Source: Liopterus haemorrhoidalis (lineage: Eukaryota > Arthropoda > Insecta > Coleoptera > Dytiscidae). Taken from it: 64,000 bases of DNA. The stretch is from the NCBI GenBank assembly GCA_963971575.1, contig OZ020612.1:30669916-30733915 (forward strand). Reading direction: 5' to 3'. The notes beneath the pieces are model-generated. The model saw nothing but the letters and a program-made list of their open reading frames with translations. It searched no databases and was not told the origin of the DNA. Shown here piece after piece: positions 35,842-49,500 of this stretch. The position numbers and the translations under genes were made by a program. Position 1 is the stretch's first letter; the number at the start of each line of letters is the position of its first letter.

Positions 35842-38800
35842 TTACGATTTTTCGAATTTTTGCCATTTTTAAGTGTTTTGTTTAATGATACATGCTTTTA
35901 TATAAGTTTGGTTATTAAGGCCCTAATTTCCTTCGACTAAAATGGACTTGAGGAACTCAAAAATTTAAACCAGAGGTCCCTATCTTTTACCGTTATTGAG
36001 ATATAATTTTTTGAAAAATTAAATTCAATTACAAAAATTTCAAAATTTTTCAAAAATTTATTTTGTTTAAAATATGTTTTAAAATGTGCCTTTACCATAT
36101 ATCGGACCTTAAAACTTCAAAAATTCCAACCGCAGGTCCCTATCTATTTTAGTTTTCGAAATACATGTTCATATATTCTGTTAATTTTTTTGAAAAAAAA
36201 AAGTTTTCCTAATACAGTCCAAAATACGGCCGTTAGGTAATTTTGGGGTGAGGATTAATAAAAAAATATTTAAAAAAATCAGGAGGCCTTAGTTTTTGAG
36301 TTATAGTCAATTTTAGGTACTATTTTCCGATATAGTCAATTTTAGGTACTTTTTTTCCGATTTACTCAAAAACAGTTGGCCAAAATCCAAAATGAACCTT
36401 ATTTTTGTGATCTACGGCTCAATGTGTATCAATTTTGAGAAAAATCCGAAATATTTTCTTTTGTAAAAATTCGAGATTTCTTATCGAAGGGGTCCTCCTT
36501 ACGATTTTTCGATTTTTTTGCCATTTTTAAGTGTTTTGTTTAATGATACATGCTTTTGTATAAGTTTGGTTATTAAGGCCCTAATTTCCTTCGACTAAAA
36601 TGGACTTGAGGAACTCAAAAATTTAAACCAGAGGTCCCTTTCTTTTACCGTTATTGAGATATAATTTTTTGAAAAATTAAATTCTATTACAAAAATTTCA
36701 AAATTTTTCAAAAATTTTTTTTGTTTAAAATATGTTTTCAAATGTGAGTTTACCATATATCGGATCTTAAAACTTCAAAAATTCCAACCGCAGGTCCCTA
36801 TCTCTTTTAGTTTTTGAAATACATGTTCATATATTCTCTGTTCATTTTTTTGAAAAAAAAAAATGTTCCTAATACAGTCCAAAATACGGCCGTTAGGTAA
36901 TTTTGGGGTGAGGATTAATAAAAAAATATTTAAAAAAATCAAGAGGCCTTAGTTTTGGGTTATAGCCAATTTTAGGTACTATTTTCCGATATAGTCAATT
37001 TTAGGTACTTTTTTTCCGATTTACTCAAAAACAGTTGGCCAAAATCCAAAATGAACCTTATTTTTGTGATCTACGGCCCAATGTGTATCAATTTTGAGAA
37101 AAATCCGAAATATTTTTTTTTGTAAAAATTCGAGATTTCTTATCGAAGGGGTTCCCTTTACGAATTTTCGATTTTTTGCCATTTTTAAGGGTTTTGTTTA
37201 ATGATACATGCTTTTGTATAAGTTTGGTTATTAACGCCCTAATTTTCTTCGACTAAAATGGACTTGAGGAACTCAAAAATTTAAACCAGAGGTCCCTATC
37301 TTTTACCGTTATTGAGATATAATTTTTTAAAAAATTAAATTCTATTACAAAAATTTCAAAATTTTTCAAAAATTTTTTTTGTTTAAAATATGTTTTAAAA
37401 AGTGAGTTTACCATATATCGGATCTTAAAACTTCAAAAATTCCAACCGCAGGTCCCTATCTCTTTTAGTTTTTGAAATACATGTTCATATATTCTCTGTT
37501 AATTTTTTTGAAAAAAAAAGTTTTCCTAATACAGTCCAAAATACGGCCGTTAGGTAATTTTGGGGTGAGGATTAATAAAAAAATATTTAAAAAAATCAAG
37601 AGGCCTTAGTTTTTGAGTTATAGTCAATTTTAGGTACTATTTTCCGATATAGTCAATTTTAGGTACTTTTTTTCCGATTTACTCAAAAACAGTTGGCCAA
37701 AATCCAAAATTAACCTTAATTTTGTGATCTACGGCCCAATGTGTGTCAATTTTGAGAAAAATCCGAAATATTTATTTTTGTAAAAATTCGAGATTTCTTA
37801 TCGAAGGGATCCCCCTTACGATTTTTCGATTTTTTGCCATTTTTAAGGGTTTTGTTTAATGATACATGCTTTTGTATAAGTTTGGTTATTAAGGCCCTAA
37901 TTTCCTTCGACTAAAATGGACTTGAGGAACTCAAAATTTTAAACCAGAGGTCCCTTTCTTTTACCGTTATTGAGATATAATTTTTTGAAAAATTAAATTC
38001 TATTACACAATTTCAAAATTTTTCAAAAATTTTTTTTGTTTAAAATATGTTTTTAAATGTGAGTTTACCATATATCGGATCTTAAAACTTCAAAAATTCC
38101 AACCGCAGGTCCCTATCTCTTTTAGTTTTTGAAATACATGTTCATATATTCTCTGTTCATTTTTTTGAAAAAAAAAGTTTTCCTAATACAGTCCAAAATA
38201 CGGCCGTTAGGTAATTTTGGGGTGAGGATTAATAAAAAAATATTTTAAAAAATCAAGAGGCCTTAGTTTTTGAGTTATAGTCAATTTTAGGTACTATTTT
38301 CCGATATAGTCAATTTTAGGTACTATTTTCCCGATTTACTCAAAAATAGTTGGCCAAAATCCAAAATGAACCTTATTTTTGTGATCTACGGCCCAATGTG
38401 TATCAATTTTGAGAAAAATCCGAAATATTTTTTTTTGTAAAAATTCGAGATTTCTTATCGAAGGGATCCCCCTTACGATTTTTCGATTTTTTGCCATTTT
38501 TAAGGGTTTTGTTTAATGATACATGCTTTTGTATAAGTTTGGTTATTAAGGCCCTAATTTCCTTCGACTAAAATGGACTTGAGGAACTCAAAATTTTAAA
38601 CCAGAGGTCCCTTTCTTTTACCGTTATTGAGATATAATTTTTTGAAAAATTAAATTCTATTACACAATTTCAAAATTTTTCAAAAATTTTTTTTGTTTAA
38701 AATATGTTTTTAAATGTGAGTTTACCATATATCGGATCTTAAAACTTCAAAAATTCCAACCGCAGGTCCCTATCTCTTTTAGTTTTTGAAATACATGTTC

Positions 38801-40019
38801 ATATATTCTCTGTTCATTTTTTTGAAAAAAAAAGTTTTCCTAATACAGTCCAAAATACGGCCGTTAGGTAATTTTGGGGTGAGGATTAATAAAAAAATAT
38901 TTAAAAAATCAAGAGGCCTTAGTTTTTGAGTTATAGTCAATTTTAGGTACTATTTTCCGATATAGTCAATTTTAGGTACTATTTTCCCGATTTACTCAAA
39001 AATAGTTGGCCAAAATCCAAAATGAACCTTATTTTTGTGATCTACGGCCCAATGTGTATCAATTTTGAGAAAAATCCGAAATATTTTTTTTTGTAAAAAT
39101 TCGAGATTTCTTATCGAAGGGATCCCCCTTACGATTTTTCGATTTTTTGCCATTTTTAAGGGATTTGTTTAATGATACATGCTTTTGTATAAGTTTGGTT
39201 ATTAAGGCCCTAATTTCCTTCGACTAAAATGGACTTGAGGAACTCAAAAATTTAAACCAGAGGTCCTTATCTTTTACCGTTATTGAGATATAATTTTTTG
39301 AAAAATTAAATTCAATTACAAAAATTTCAAAATTTTTCAAAAATTTATTTTGTTTAAAATATGTTTTAAAATGTGCCTTTACCATATATCGGACCTTAAA
39401 ACTTCAAAATTTCCAACCGCAGGTCCCTATCTCTTTTAGTTTTCAAAATACATGTTCATATATTCTGTTAATTTTTTTGAAAAAAAAAAGTTTTCCTAAT
39501 ACAGTCCAAAATACGGCCGTAAGGTAATTTTGGGGTGAGGATTAATAAAAAAATATTTAAAAAAATCAAGAGGCCTTAGTTTTTGAGTTATAGTTAATTT
39601 TAGGTACTATTTTCCGATATAGTCAATTTTAGGTACTTTTTTTCCGATTTACTCAAAAACAGTTGGCCAAAATTCAAAATGAACCTTATTTTTGTGATCT
39701 ACGGCCCAATGTGTATCAATTTTGAGAAAAATCCGAAATATTGTTTTTTGTAAAAATTCGAGATTTCTTATCTAAGGGATACCCCTTACGATTTTTCGAT
39801 TTTTTGCCATTTTTAAGGGTTTTGTTTAATGATACATGCTTTTGTATAAGTTTGGTTATTAAGGCTCTAATTTCCTTCGACTAAAATGGACTTGAGGAAC
39901 TCAAAAATTTAAACCAGAGGTCCCTATCTTTTACCGTTATTGAGATATAATTTTTTGAAAAATTAAATTCTATTACAAAAATTTCAAAATTTTTCAATTT
40001 TTATTTTTTGTTTAAAATA
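35842..40019 (+). repeat. Mixed monomers with a recent monomer pair
   Basis: Unit starts are 35842, 36499, 37158, 37816, 38473, 39129 and 39786. Units 37816 and 38473 are near-identical neighbours (657-bp offset) sharing TATTACACAATTTC, GTTTTTAAATGTGAG and TACTATTTTCCCG; one difference is a T-for-A change with a missing base near 38,250/38,905. The other units mix the haplotypes of the transition block. Nothing else is seen. Confidence 0.85.
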
Positions 40020-43000
40020 TGTTTTAAAATGTGCCTTTACCATATATCGGACCTTAAAACTTCAAAATTTCCAACCGCAGGTCCCTTCTCTTTTAGTTTT
40101 TGAAATACATGTTCATATATTCTGTTAATTTTTTTGAAAAAAAAAAGTTTTCCTAATACAGTCCAAAATACGGCCGTTAGGTAATTTTGGGGTGAGGATT
40201 AATAAAAAAATATTTAAAAAAATCAACAGGCCTTAGTTTTTGAATTATAGTCAATTTTAGGTACTATTTTCCGATATAGTATATTTTAGGTACTTTTTTT
40301 CCGATTTACTCAAAAACAGTTGGCCAAAATCCAAAATGAACCTTATTTTTGTGATCTACGGCCCAAAGTGTATCAATTTTGAGAAAAATCCGAAATATTT
40401 TTTTTTGTAAAAATTCGAGATTTCTTATCGAAGGGATCCCCCTTACGATTTTTCGATTTTTTGCCATTTTTAAGGGTTTTGTTTAATGATACATGCTTTT
40501 GTATAAGTTTGGTTATTAAGGCCCTAATTTCCTTCGACTAAAATGGACTTGAGGAACTCAAAAATTTAAACCAGAGGTCCCTATCTTTTACCGTTATTGA
40601 GATATAATTTTTTGAAAAATTAAATTCTATTACAAAAATTTCAAAATTTTTCAATTTTTTTTTTTGTTTAAAATATGTTTTAAAATGTGCCTTTACCATA
40701 TATCGGACCTTAAAACTTCAAAATTTCCAACCGCAGGTCCCTTCACTTTTAGTTTTTGAAATAAATGTTCATATATTCTGTTAATTTTTTTGAAAAAAAA
40801 AAGTTTTCCTAATACAGTCCAAAATACGGCCGTTAGGTAATTTTGAGGTGAGGATTAATAAAAAAATATTTAAAAAAATCAACAGGCCTTAGTTTTTGAA
40901 TTATAGTCAATTTTAGGTACTATTTTCCGATATAGTATATTTTAGGTACTTTTTTTCCGATTTACTCAAAAACAGTTGGCCAAAATCCAAAATGAACCTT
41001 ATTTTTGTGATCTACGGCCCAATGTGTATCAATTTTGAGAAAAATCCGAAATATTTTTTTTTGTAAAAATTCGATAATTCTTATCGAAGGGGTTCCCCTT
41101 ACGATTTTTCGATTTTTGGCCATTTTTAAGGGTTTTGTTTAATGATGCATGCTTTTGTATAAGTTTGGTTATTAAGGCCCCAATTTCCTTCGACTAAAAT
41201 GGACTTGAGGAACTCAAAAATTTAAACCAGAGGTTCCTATCTTTTACCGTTATTGAGATATAATTTTTTGAAAAATTAAATTCTATTACAAAAATTTCAA
41301 AATTTTTCAAAAATTTTTTTTGTTTAAAATATGTTTTAAAATGTGCCTTTACCATATATCGGACCTTAAAACTTCAAAAATTCCAACCGCAGGTCCCTAT
41401 CTCTTTTAGTTTTTGACATACATGTTCATATATTCTCTGTTCATTTTTTTGAAAAAAAAAAGTTTTCCTGATACAGTCCAAAATACGGCCGTTAGGTAAT
41501 TTTGGGGTGAGGATTAATAAAAAAATATTTAAAAAAATCAAGAGGCCTTAGTTTTTGAGTTATAGTCAATTTTAGGTACTATTTTTTGATATAGTCAATT
41601 TTAGGTACTTTTTTTCCGATTTAATCAAAAACAGTTGGCCAAAATCCAAAATGAACCTTATTTTTGTGATCTACGGCCCAATGTGTATCAATTTTGAGAA
41701 AAATCCGAAATATTTTTTTTTGTAAAAATTCGAGATTTCTTATCGAAGGGGTCCTCCTTACGATTTTTCGATTTTTTTGCCATTTTTAAGTGTTTTGTTT
41801 AATGATACATGCTTTTATATAAGTTTGGTTATTAAAGCCCTAATTTCCTTCGACTAAAATGGACTTGAGGAACTCAAAAATTTAAACCAGAGGTCCCTAT
41901 CTTTTACCGTTATTGAGATATAATTTTTTGAAAAATTAAATTCTATTACAAAAATTTCAAAATTTTTCAATTTTTTTTTTTTGTTTAAAATATGTTTTAA
42001 AATGTGCCTTTACCATATATCGGACCTTAAAACTTCAAAATTTCCAACCGCAGGTCCCTTCTCTTTTAGTTTTTGAAATACATGTTCATATATTCTGTTA
42101 ATTTTTTTGAAAAAAAAAAGTTTTCCTAATACAGTCCAAAATACGGCCGTTAGGTAATTTTGGGGTGAGGATTAATAAAAAAATATTTAAAAAAATCAAG
42201 AGGCCTTAGTTTTTGAGTTATAGCCAATTTTAGGTACTATTTTCCGATATAGTCAATTTTAGGTACTTTTTTTCCGATTTACTCAAAAACAGTTGGCCAA
42301 AATCCAAAATTAACCTTATTTTTGTGATCTACGGCCCAATGTGTATCAATTTTGAGAAAGATCCGAAACATTTATATTTGTAAAAATTCGAGATTTCTTA
42401 TCGAAGGGATCCCCCTTACGATTTTTCGATTTTTTGCCATTTTTAAGGGTTTTGTTTAATGATACATGCTTTTGTATAAGTTTGGTTATTAAGGCCCTAA
42501 TTTCCTTCGACTAAAATGGACTTGAGGAACTCAAAAATTTAAACCAGAGGTCCCTTTCTTTTACTGTTATTGAGATATAATTTTTTGAAAAATTAAATTC
42601 TATTACAAAAATTTCAAAATTTTTCAAAAATTTTTTTTGTTTAAAATATGTTTTCAAATGTGAGTTTACCATATATCGGATCTTAAAACTTCAAAAATTC
42701 CAACCGCAGGTCCCTATCTCTTTTAGTTTTTGAAATACATGTTCATATATTCTCTGTTAATTTTTTTGAAAAAAAAAAGGTTTCCTAATACAGTCCAAAA
42801 TACGGCCGTTAGGTAATTTTGGGGTGAGGATTAATAAAAAAATATTTAAAAAAATCAACAGGCCTTAGTTTTTGAATTATAGTCAATTTTAGGTACTATT
42901 TTCCGATATAGTATATTTTAGGTACTTTTTTTCCGATTTACTCAAAAACAGTTGGCCAAAATCCAAAATGAACCTTATTTTTGTGATCTACGGCCCAATG

Positions 43001-43307
43001 TGTATCAATTTTGAGAAAAATCCGAAATATTTATATTTGTAAAAATTCGAGATTTCTTATCGAAGGGATCCCCCTTACGATTTTTCGATTTTTTGCCATT
43101 TTTAAGGGTTTTGTTTAATGATGCATGCTTTTGTATAAGTTTGGTTATTAAGGCCCCAATTTCCTTCGACTAAAATGGACTTGAGGAACTCAAAAATTTA
43201 AACCAGAGGTTCCTATCTTTTACCGTTATTGAGATATAATTTTTTGAAAAATTAAATTCTATTACAAAAATTTCAAAATTTTTCAAAAATTTTTTTTGTT
43301 TAAAATA
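40020..43307 (+). repeat. 3,288-bp five-monomer block, copy 1
   Basis: Unit starts 40443, 41099, 41758, 42416 and 43075 match 43731, 44387, 45046, 45705 and 46364 at an offset of 3,288-3,289 bp. Shared private variants are GGTCCCTTCACT, AAATAAATG, TTTTGAGGTGAGG, TCGATAATTC, TTTTTGGCCA, TTTGACATAC, TCCTGATACAG, GATTTAATC, CCGAAACATTTATATTTG and AAAAAGGTTTCC. The left edge lies between about 40,000 and 40,065; later units also share GGCCCAAAGTG with the flanking unit 39786. Confidence 0.92.
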
Positions 43308-46300
43308 TGTTTTAAAATGTGCCTTTACCATATATCGGACCTTAAAACTTCAAAATTTCCAACCGCAGGTCCCTTCTCTTTTAGTTTTTGAAATACATGT
43401 TCATATATTCTGTTAATTTTTTTGAAAAAAAAAAGTTTTCCTAATACAGTCCAAAATACGGCCGTTAGGTAATTTTGGGGTGAGGATTAATAAAAAAATA
43501 TTTAAAAAAATCAACAGGCCTTAGTTTTTGAATTATAGTCAATTTTAGGTACTATTTTCCGATATAGTATATTTTAGGTACTTTTTTTCCGATTTACTCA
43601 AAAACAGTTGGCCAAAATCCAAAATGAACCTTATTTTTGTGATCTACGGCCCAAAGTGTATCAATTTTGAGAAAAATCCGAAATATTTTTTTTTGTAAAA
43701 ATTCGAGATTTCTTATCGAAGGGATCCCCCTTACGATTTTTCGATTTTTTGCCATTTTTAAGGGTTTTGTTTAATGATACATGCTTTTGTATAAGTTTGG
43801 TTATTAAGGCCCTAATTTCCTTCGACTAAAATGGACTTGAGGAACTCAAAAATTTAAACCAGAGGTCCCTATCTTTTACCGTTATTGAGATAGAATTTTT
43901 TGAAAAATTAAATTCTATTACAAAAATTTCAAAATTTTTCAATTTTTTTTTTTGTTTAAAATATGTTTTAAAATGTGCCTTTACCATATATCGGACCTTA
44001 AAACTTCAAAATTTCCAACCGCAGGTCCCTTCACTTTTAGTTTTTGAAATAAATGTTCATATATTCTGTTAATTTTTTTGAAAAAAAAAAGTTTTCCTAA
44101 TACAGTCCAAAATACGGCCGTTAGGTAATTTTGAGGTGAGGATTAATAAAAAAATATTTAAAAAAATCAACAGGCCTTAGTTTTTGAATTATAGTCAATT
44201 TTAGGTACTATTTTCCGATATAGTATATTTTAGGTACTTTTTTTCCGATTTACTCAAAAACAGTTGGCCAAAATCCAAAATGAACCTTATTTTTGTGATC
44301 TACGGCCCAATGTGTATCAATTTTGAGAAAAATCCGAAATATTTTTTTTTGTAAAAATTCGATAATTCTTATCGAAGGGGTTCCCCTTACGATTTTTCGA
44401 TTTTTGGCCATTTTTAAGGGTTTTGTTTAATGATGCTTGCTTTTGTATAAGTTTGGTTATTAAGGCCCCAATTTCCTTCGACTAAAATGGACTTGAGGAA
44501 CTCAAAAATTTAAACCAGAGGTTCCTATCTTTTACCGTTATTGAGATATAATTTTTTGAAAAATTAAATTCTATTACAAAAATTTCAAAATTTTTCAAAA
44601 ATTTTTTTTGTTTAAAATATGTTTTAAAATGTGCCTTTACCATATATCGGACCTTAAAACTTCAAAAATTCCAACCGCAGGTCCCTATCTCTTTTAGTTT
44701 TTGACATACATGTTCATATATTCTCTGTTCATTTTTTTGAAAAAAAAAAGTTTTCCTGATACAGTCCAAAATACGGCCGTTAGGTAATTTTGGGGTGAGG
44801 ATTAATAAAAAAATATTTAAAAAAATCAAGAGGCCTTAGTTTTTGAGTTATAGTCAATTTTAGGTACTATTTTCCGATATAGTCAATTTTAGGTACTTTT
44901 TTTCCGATTTAATCAAAAACAGTTGGCCAAAATCCAAAATGAACCTTATTTTTGTGATCTACGGCCCAATGTGTATCAATTTTGAGAAAAATCCGAAATA
45001 TTTTTTTTTGTAAAAATTCGAGATTTCTTATCGAAGGGGTCCTCCTTACGATTTTTCGATTTTTTTGCCATTTTTAAGTGTTTTGTTTAATGATACATGC
45101 TTTTATATAAGTTTGGTTATTAAAGCCCTAATTTCCTTCGACTAAAATGGACTTGAGGAACTCAAAAATTTAAACCAGAGGTCCCTATCTTTTACCGTTA
45201 TTGAGATATAATTTTTTGAAAAATTAAATTCTATTACAAAAATTTCAAAATTTTTCAATTTTTTTTTTTTTGTTTAAAATATGTTTTAAAATGTGCCTTT
45301 ACCATATATCGGACCTTAAAACTTCAAAATTTCCAACCGCAGGTCCCTTCTCTTTTAGTTTTTGAAATACATGTTCATATATTCTGTTAATTTTTTTGAA
45401 AAAAAAAAGTTTTCCTAATACAGTCCAAAATACGGCCGTTAGGTAATTTTGGGGTGAGGATTAATAAAAAAATATTTAAAAAAATCAAGAGGCCTTAGTT
45501 TTTGAGTTATAGCCAATTTTAGGTACTATTTTCCGATATAGTCAATTTTAGGTACTTTTTTTCCGATTTACTCAAAAACAGTTGGCCAAAATCCAAAATT
45601 AACCTTATTTTTGTGATCTACGGCCCAATGTGTATCAATTTTGAGAAAGATCCGAAACATTTATATTTGTAAAAATTCGAGATTTCTTATCGAAGGGATC
45701 CCCCTTACGATTTTTCGATTTTTTGCCATTTTTAAGGGTTTTGTTTAATGATACATGCTTTTGTATAAGTTTGGTTATTAAGGCCCTAATTTCCTTCGAC
45801 TAAAATGGACTTGAGGAACTCAAAAATTTAAACCAGAGGTCCCTTTCTTTTACTGTTATTGAGATATAATTTTTTGAAAAATTAAATTCTATTACAAAAA
45901 TTTCAAAATTTTTCAAAAATTTTTTTTGTTTAAAATATGTTTTCAAATGTGAGTTTACCATATATCGGATCTTAAAACTTCAAAAATTCCAACCGCAGGT
46001 CCCTATCTCTTTTAGTTTTTGAAATACATGTTCATATATTCTCTGTTAATTTTTTTGAAAAAAAAAAGGTTTCCTAATACAGTCCAAAATACGGCCGTTA
46101 GGTAATTTTGGGGTGAGGATTAATAAAAAAATATTTAAAAAAATCAACAGGCCTTAGTTTTTGAATTATAGTCAATTTTAGGTACTATTTTCCGATATAG
46201 TATATTTTAGGTACTTTTTTTCCGATTTACTCAAAAACAGTTGGCCAAAATCCAAAATGAACCTTATTTTTGTGATCTACGGCCCAATGTGTATCAATTT

Positions 46301-46596
46301 TGAGAAAAATCCGAAATATTTATATTTGTAAAAATTCGAGATTTCTTATCGAAGGGATCCCCCTTACGATTTTTCGATTTTTTGCCATTTTTAAGGGTTT
46401 TGTTTAATGATGCATGCTTTTGTATAAGTTTGGTTATTAAGGCCCCAATTTCCTTCGACTAAAATGGACTTGAGGAACTCAAAAATTTAAACCAGAGGTT
46501 CCTATCTTTTACCGTTATTGAGATATAATTTTTTGAAAAATTAAATTCTATTACAAAAATTTCAAAATTTTTCAAAAATTTTTTTTGTTTAAAATA
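43308..46596 (+). repeat. 3,288-bp five-monomer block, copy 2
   Basis: It repeats the five units of copy 1. Differences I noticed are GATAGAATT for GATATAATT near 43,890, GATGCTTGC for GATGCATGC near 44,434, TTTTCCGAT for TTTTTTGAT near 44,875, and one extra T in a T run near 45,265. Copy 2 ends within the unit at 46364, before CTTCAAAAATTCC (about 46,640). Edges are accurate to about 50 bp. Confidence 0.92.
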
Positions 46597-49500
46597 TGTT
46601 TTAAAATGTGCCTTTACCATATATCGGACCTTAAAACTTCAAAAATTCCAACCGCAGGTCCCTATCTCTTTTAGTTTTTGAAATACATGTTCATATATTC
46701 TCTGTTCATTTTTTTGAAAAAAAAAATTTTTCTAATACAGTCCAAAATATGGCCGTTAGGGAATTCTGGGGTGAGGATTAATAAAAAAATATTTAAAAAA
46801 ATCAAGAGGCCTTAGTTTTTGAGTTATAGTCAATTTTAGGTACTATTTTCCGATATAGTCAATTTTAGGTACTTTTTTTCCGATTTACTCAAAAACAGTT
46901 GGCCAAAATCCAAAATGAACCTTATTTTTGTGATCTACGGCCCAATGTGTATCAATTTTGAGAAAAATCCGAAATACTTTTTTTTGTAAAAATTCGAGAT
47001 TTCTTATCGAAGGGGTCCCCCATACGATTTTTCGATTTTCTGCCATTTTTAAGGGTTTTGTTTAATGATACATGCTTTTGTATAAGTTTGGTTATTAACG
47101 CCTTAATTTCCTTCGACTAAAATGGACTTGAGGAACTCAAAAATTTAAACCAGCGGTCCCTATCTTTTACCGTTATTGAGATAGAATTTTTTGAAAAATT
47201 AAATTCTATTACAAAAATTTCAAAATTTTTCAAAAATTTTTTTTGTTTAAAATATGTTTTAAAAAGTACCTTTACCATATATCGGACCTTAAAACTTCAA
47301 AAATTCCAACCGCAGGTCCCTATCTCTTTTAGTTTTTGAAATACATGTTCATATATTCTCTGTTCATTTTTTTGAAAAAAAAAAGTTTTCCTAATACAGT
47401 CCAAAATACGGCCGTTAGGTAATTTTGGGGTGAGGATTAATACAAAAATATTTAAAAAAATCAAGAGGCCTTAGTTTTTGAGTTATAGTCAATTTTAGGT
47501 ACTATTTTCCGATATAGTCAATTTTAGGTACTTTTTTTCCGATTTACTCAAAAACAGTTGGCCAAAATCCAAAATGAACCTTATTTTTGTGATCTACGGC
47601 CCAATGTGTATCAATTTTGAGAAAAATCCGAAATGTTTTTTTTTGCAAAAATTCGAGATTTCTTATCGAAGGGGTCCCCCTTACGATTTTTCGATTTTTT
47701 GCCATTTTTAAGGGTTTTGTTTAATGATACATGCTTTTGTATAAGTTTGGTTATTAAGGCCCTAATTTCCTTCGACTAAAATGGACTTGAGGAACTCAAA
47801 AATTTAAACCAGAGGTCTCTTTCTTTTACCGTTATTGAGATATAATTTTTTGAAAAATTAAATTCTATTACAAAAATTTCAAAATTTTTCAAAAATTTTT
47901 TTTGTTTAAAATATGTTTTCAAATGTGAGTTTACCATATATCGGATCTTAAAACTTCAAAAATTCCAACCGCAGGTCCCTATCTCTTTTAGTTTTTGAAA
48001 TACATGTTCATATATTCTCTGTTCATTTTTTTGAAAAAAAAAAGTTTTCCTAATACAGTCCAAAATACGGCCGTTAGGTAATTTTGGGGTGAGGATTAAT
48101 AAAAAAATATTTAAAAAAATCAAGAGGCCTTAGTTTTTGAGTTATAGTCAATTTTATGTACTATTTTCCGATATAGTCAATTTTAGGTACTATTTTTCCG
48201 ATTTACTCAAAAATAGTTGGCCAAAATCCAAAATGAACCTTATTTTTGTGATCTACGGCCCAATGTGTATCAATTTTGAGAAAAATCCGAAATATTTTTT
48301 TTGTAAAAATTCGAGATTTCTTATCGAAGGGGTCACCCTTACGATTTTTCGATTTTTTGCAATTTTTAAGGGTTTTGTTTAATGATACATGCTTTTGTAT
48401 AAGTTTGGTTATTAAGGCCCCAATTTCAATCGACTAAAATGGACTTGAGGAACTCCAAAATTTAAACCAGAGGTCCCTATCTTTTACCGTTATTGAGATA
48501 TAATTTTTTGAAAAATTAAATTCTATTACAAAAATTTTAAATTTTTCAAAAATTTTTTTTTTTTAAAATATGTTTTAAAATGTGCCTTTACCATATATCG
48601 GACCTTAAAACTTCAAAATTTCCAACCGCAGGTCCCTTCTCTTTTAGTTTTTGAAATACATGTTCATATATTCTATGTTAATTTTTTTGAAAAAAAAAAG
48701 TTTTCCTAATACAGTCCAAAATACGGCCGTTAGGTAATTTTGGGGTGAGGATTAATAAAAAAATATTTAAAAAAATCAAGAGGCCTTAGTTTTTGAGTTA
48801 TAGTTAATTTTAGGTACTATTTTCCGATATAGTCAATTTTAGGTACTTTTTTTCCGATTTACTCAAAAACAGTTGGCCAAAATCCAAAATGAACCTTATT
48901 TTTGTGATCTACGGCCCAATGTGTATCAATTTTGAGAAAAATCCGAAATATTTTTTTTGTAAAAATTCGAGATTTCTTATCGAAGGGGTTCCCCTTACGA
49001 TTTTTCGATTTTTTGCAATTTTTAAGGGTTTTGTTTAATGATACATGCTTTTGTATAAGTTTGGTTATTAAGGCCCCAATTTCCTTCGACTAAAATTGAC
49101 TTGAGGAACTCCAAAATTTAAACCAGAGGTCCCTATCTTTTACCGTTATTGAGATATAATTTTTTGAAAAATTAAATTCTATTACAAAAATTTTAAATTT
49201 TTCAAAAATTTTTTTTGTTTAAAATATGTTTTAAAATGTACCTTTACCATATATCGGACCTTAAAACTTCAAAATTTCCAACCGCAGGTCCCTTCTCTTT
49301 TAGTTTTTGAAATACATGTTCATATATTCTGTTAATTTTTTTGAAAAATAAAAGTTTTCCTAATACAGTCCAAAATACGGCCGTTAGGTAATTTTGGGGT
49401 TAGGATTAATAAAAAAATATTTAAAAAAATCAAGAGGCCTTAGTTTTTGAGTTATAGTCAATTTTAGATACTATTTTCCGATATAGTCTATTTTAGGTAC

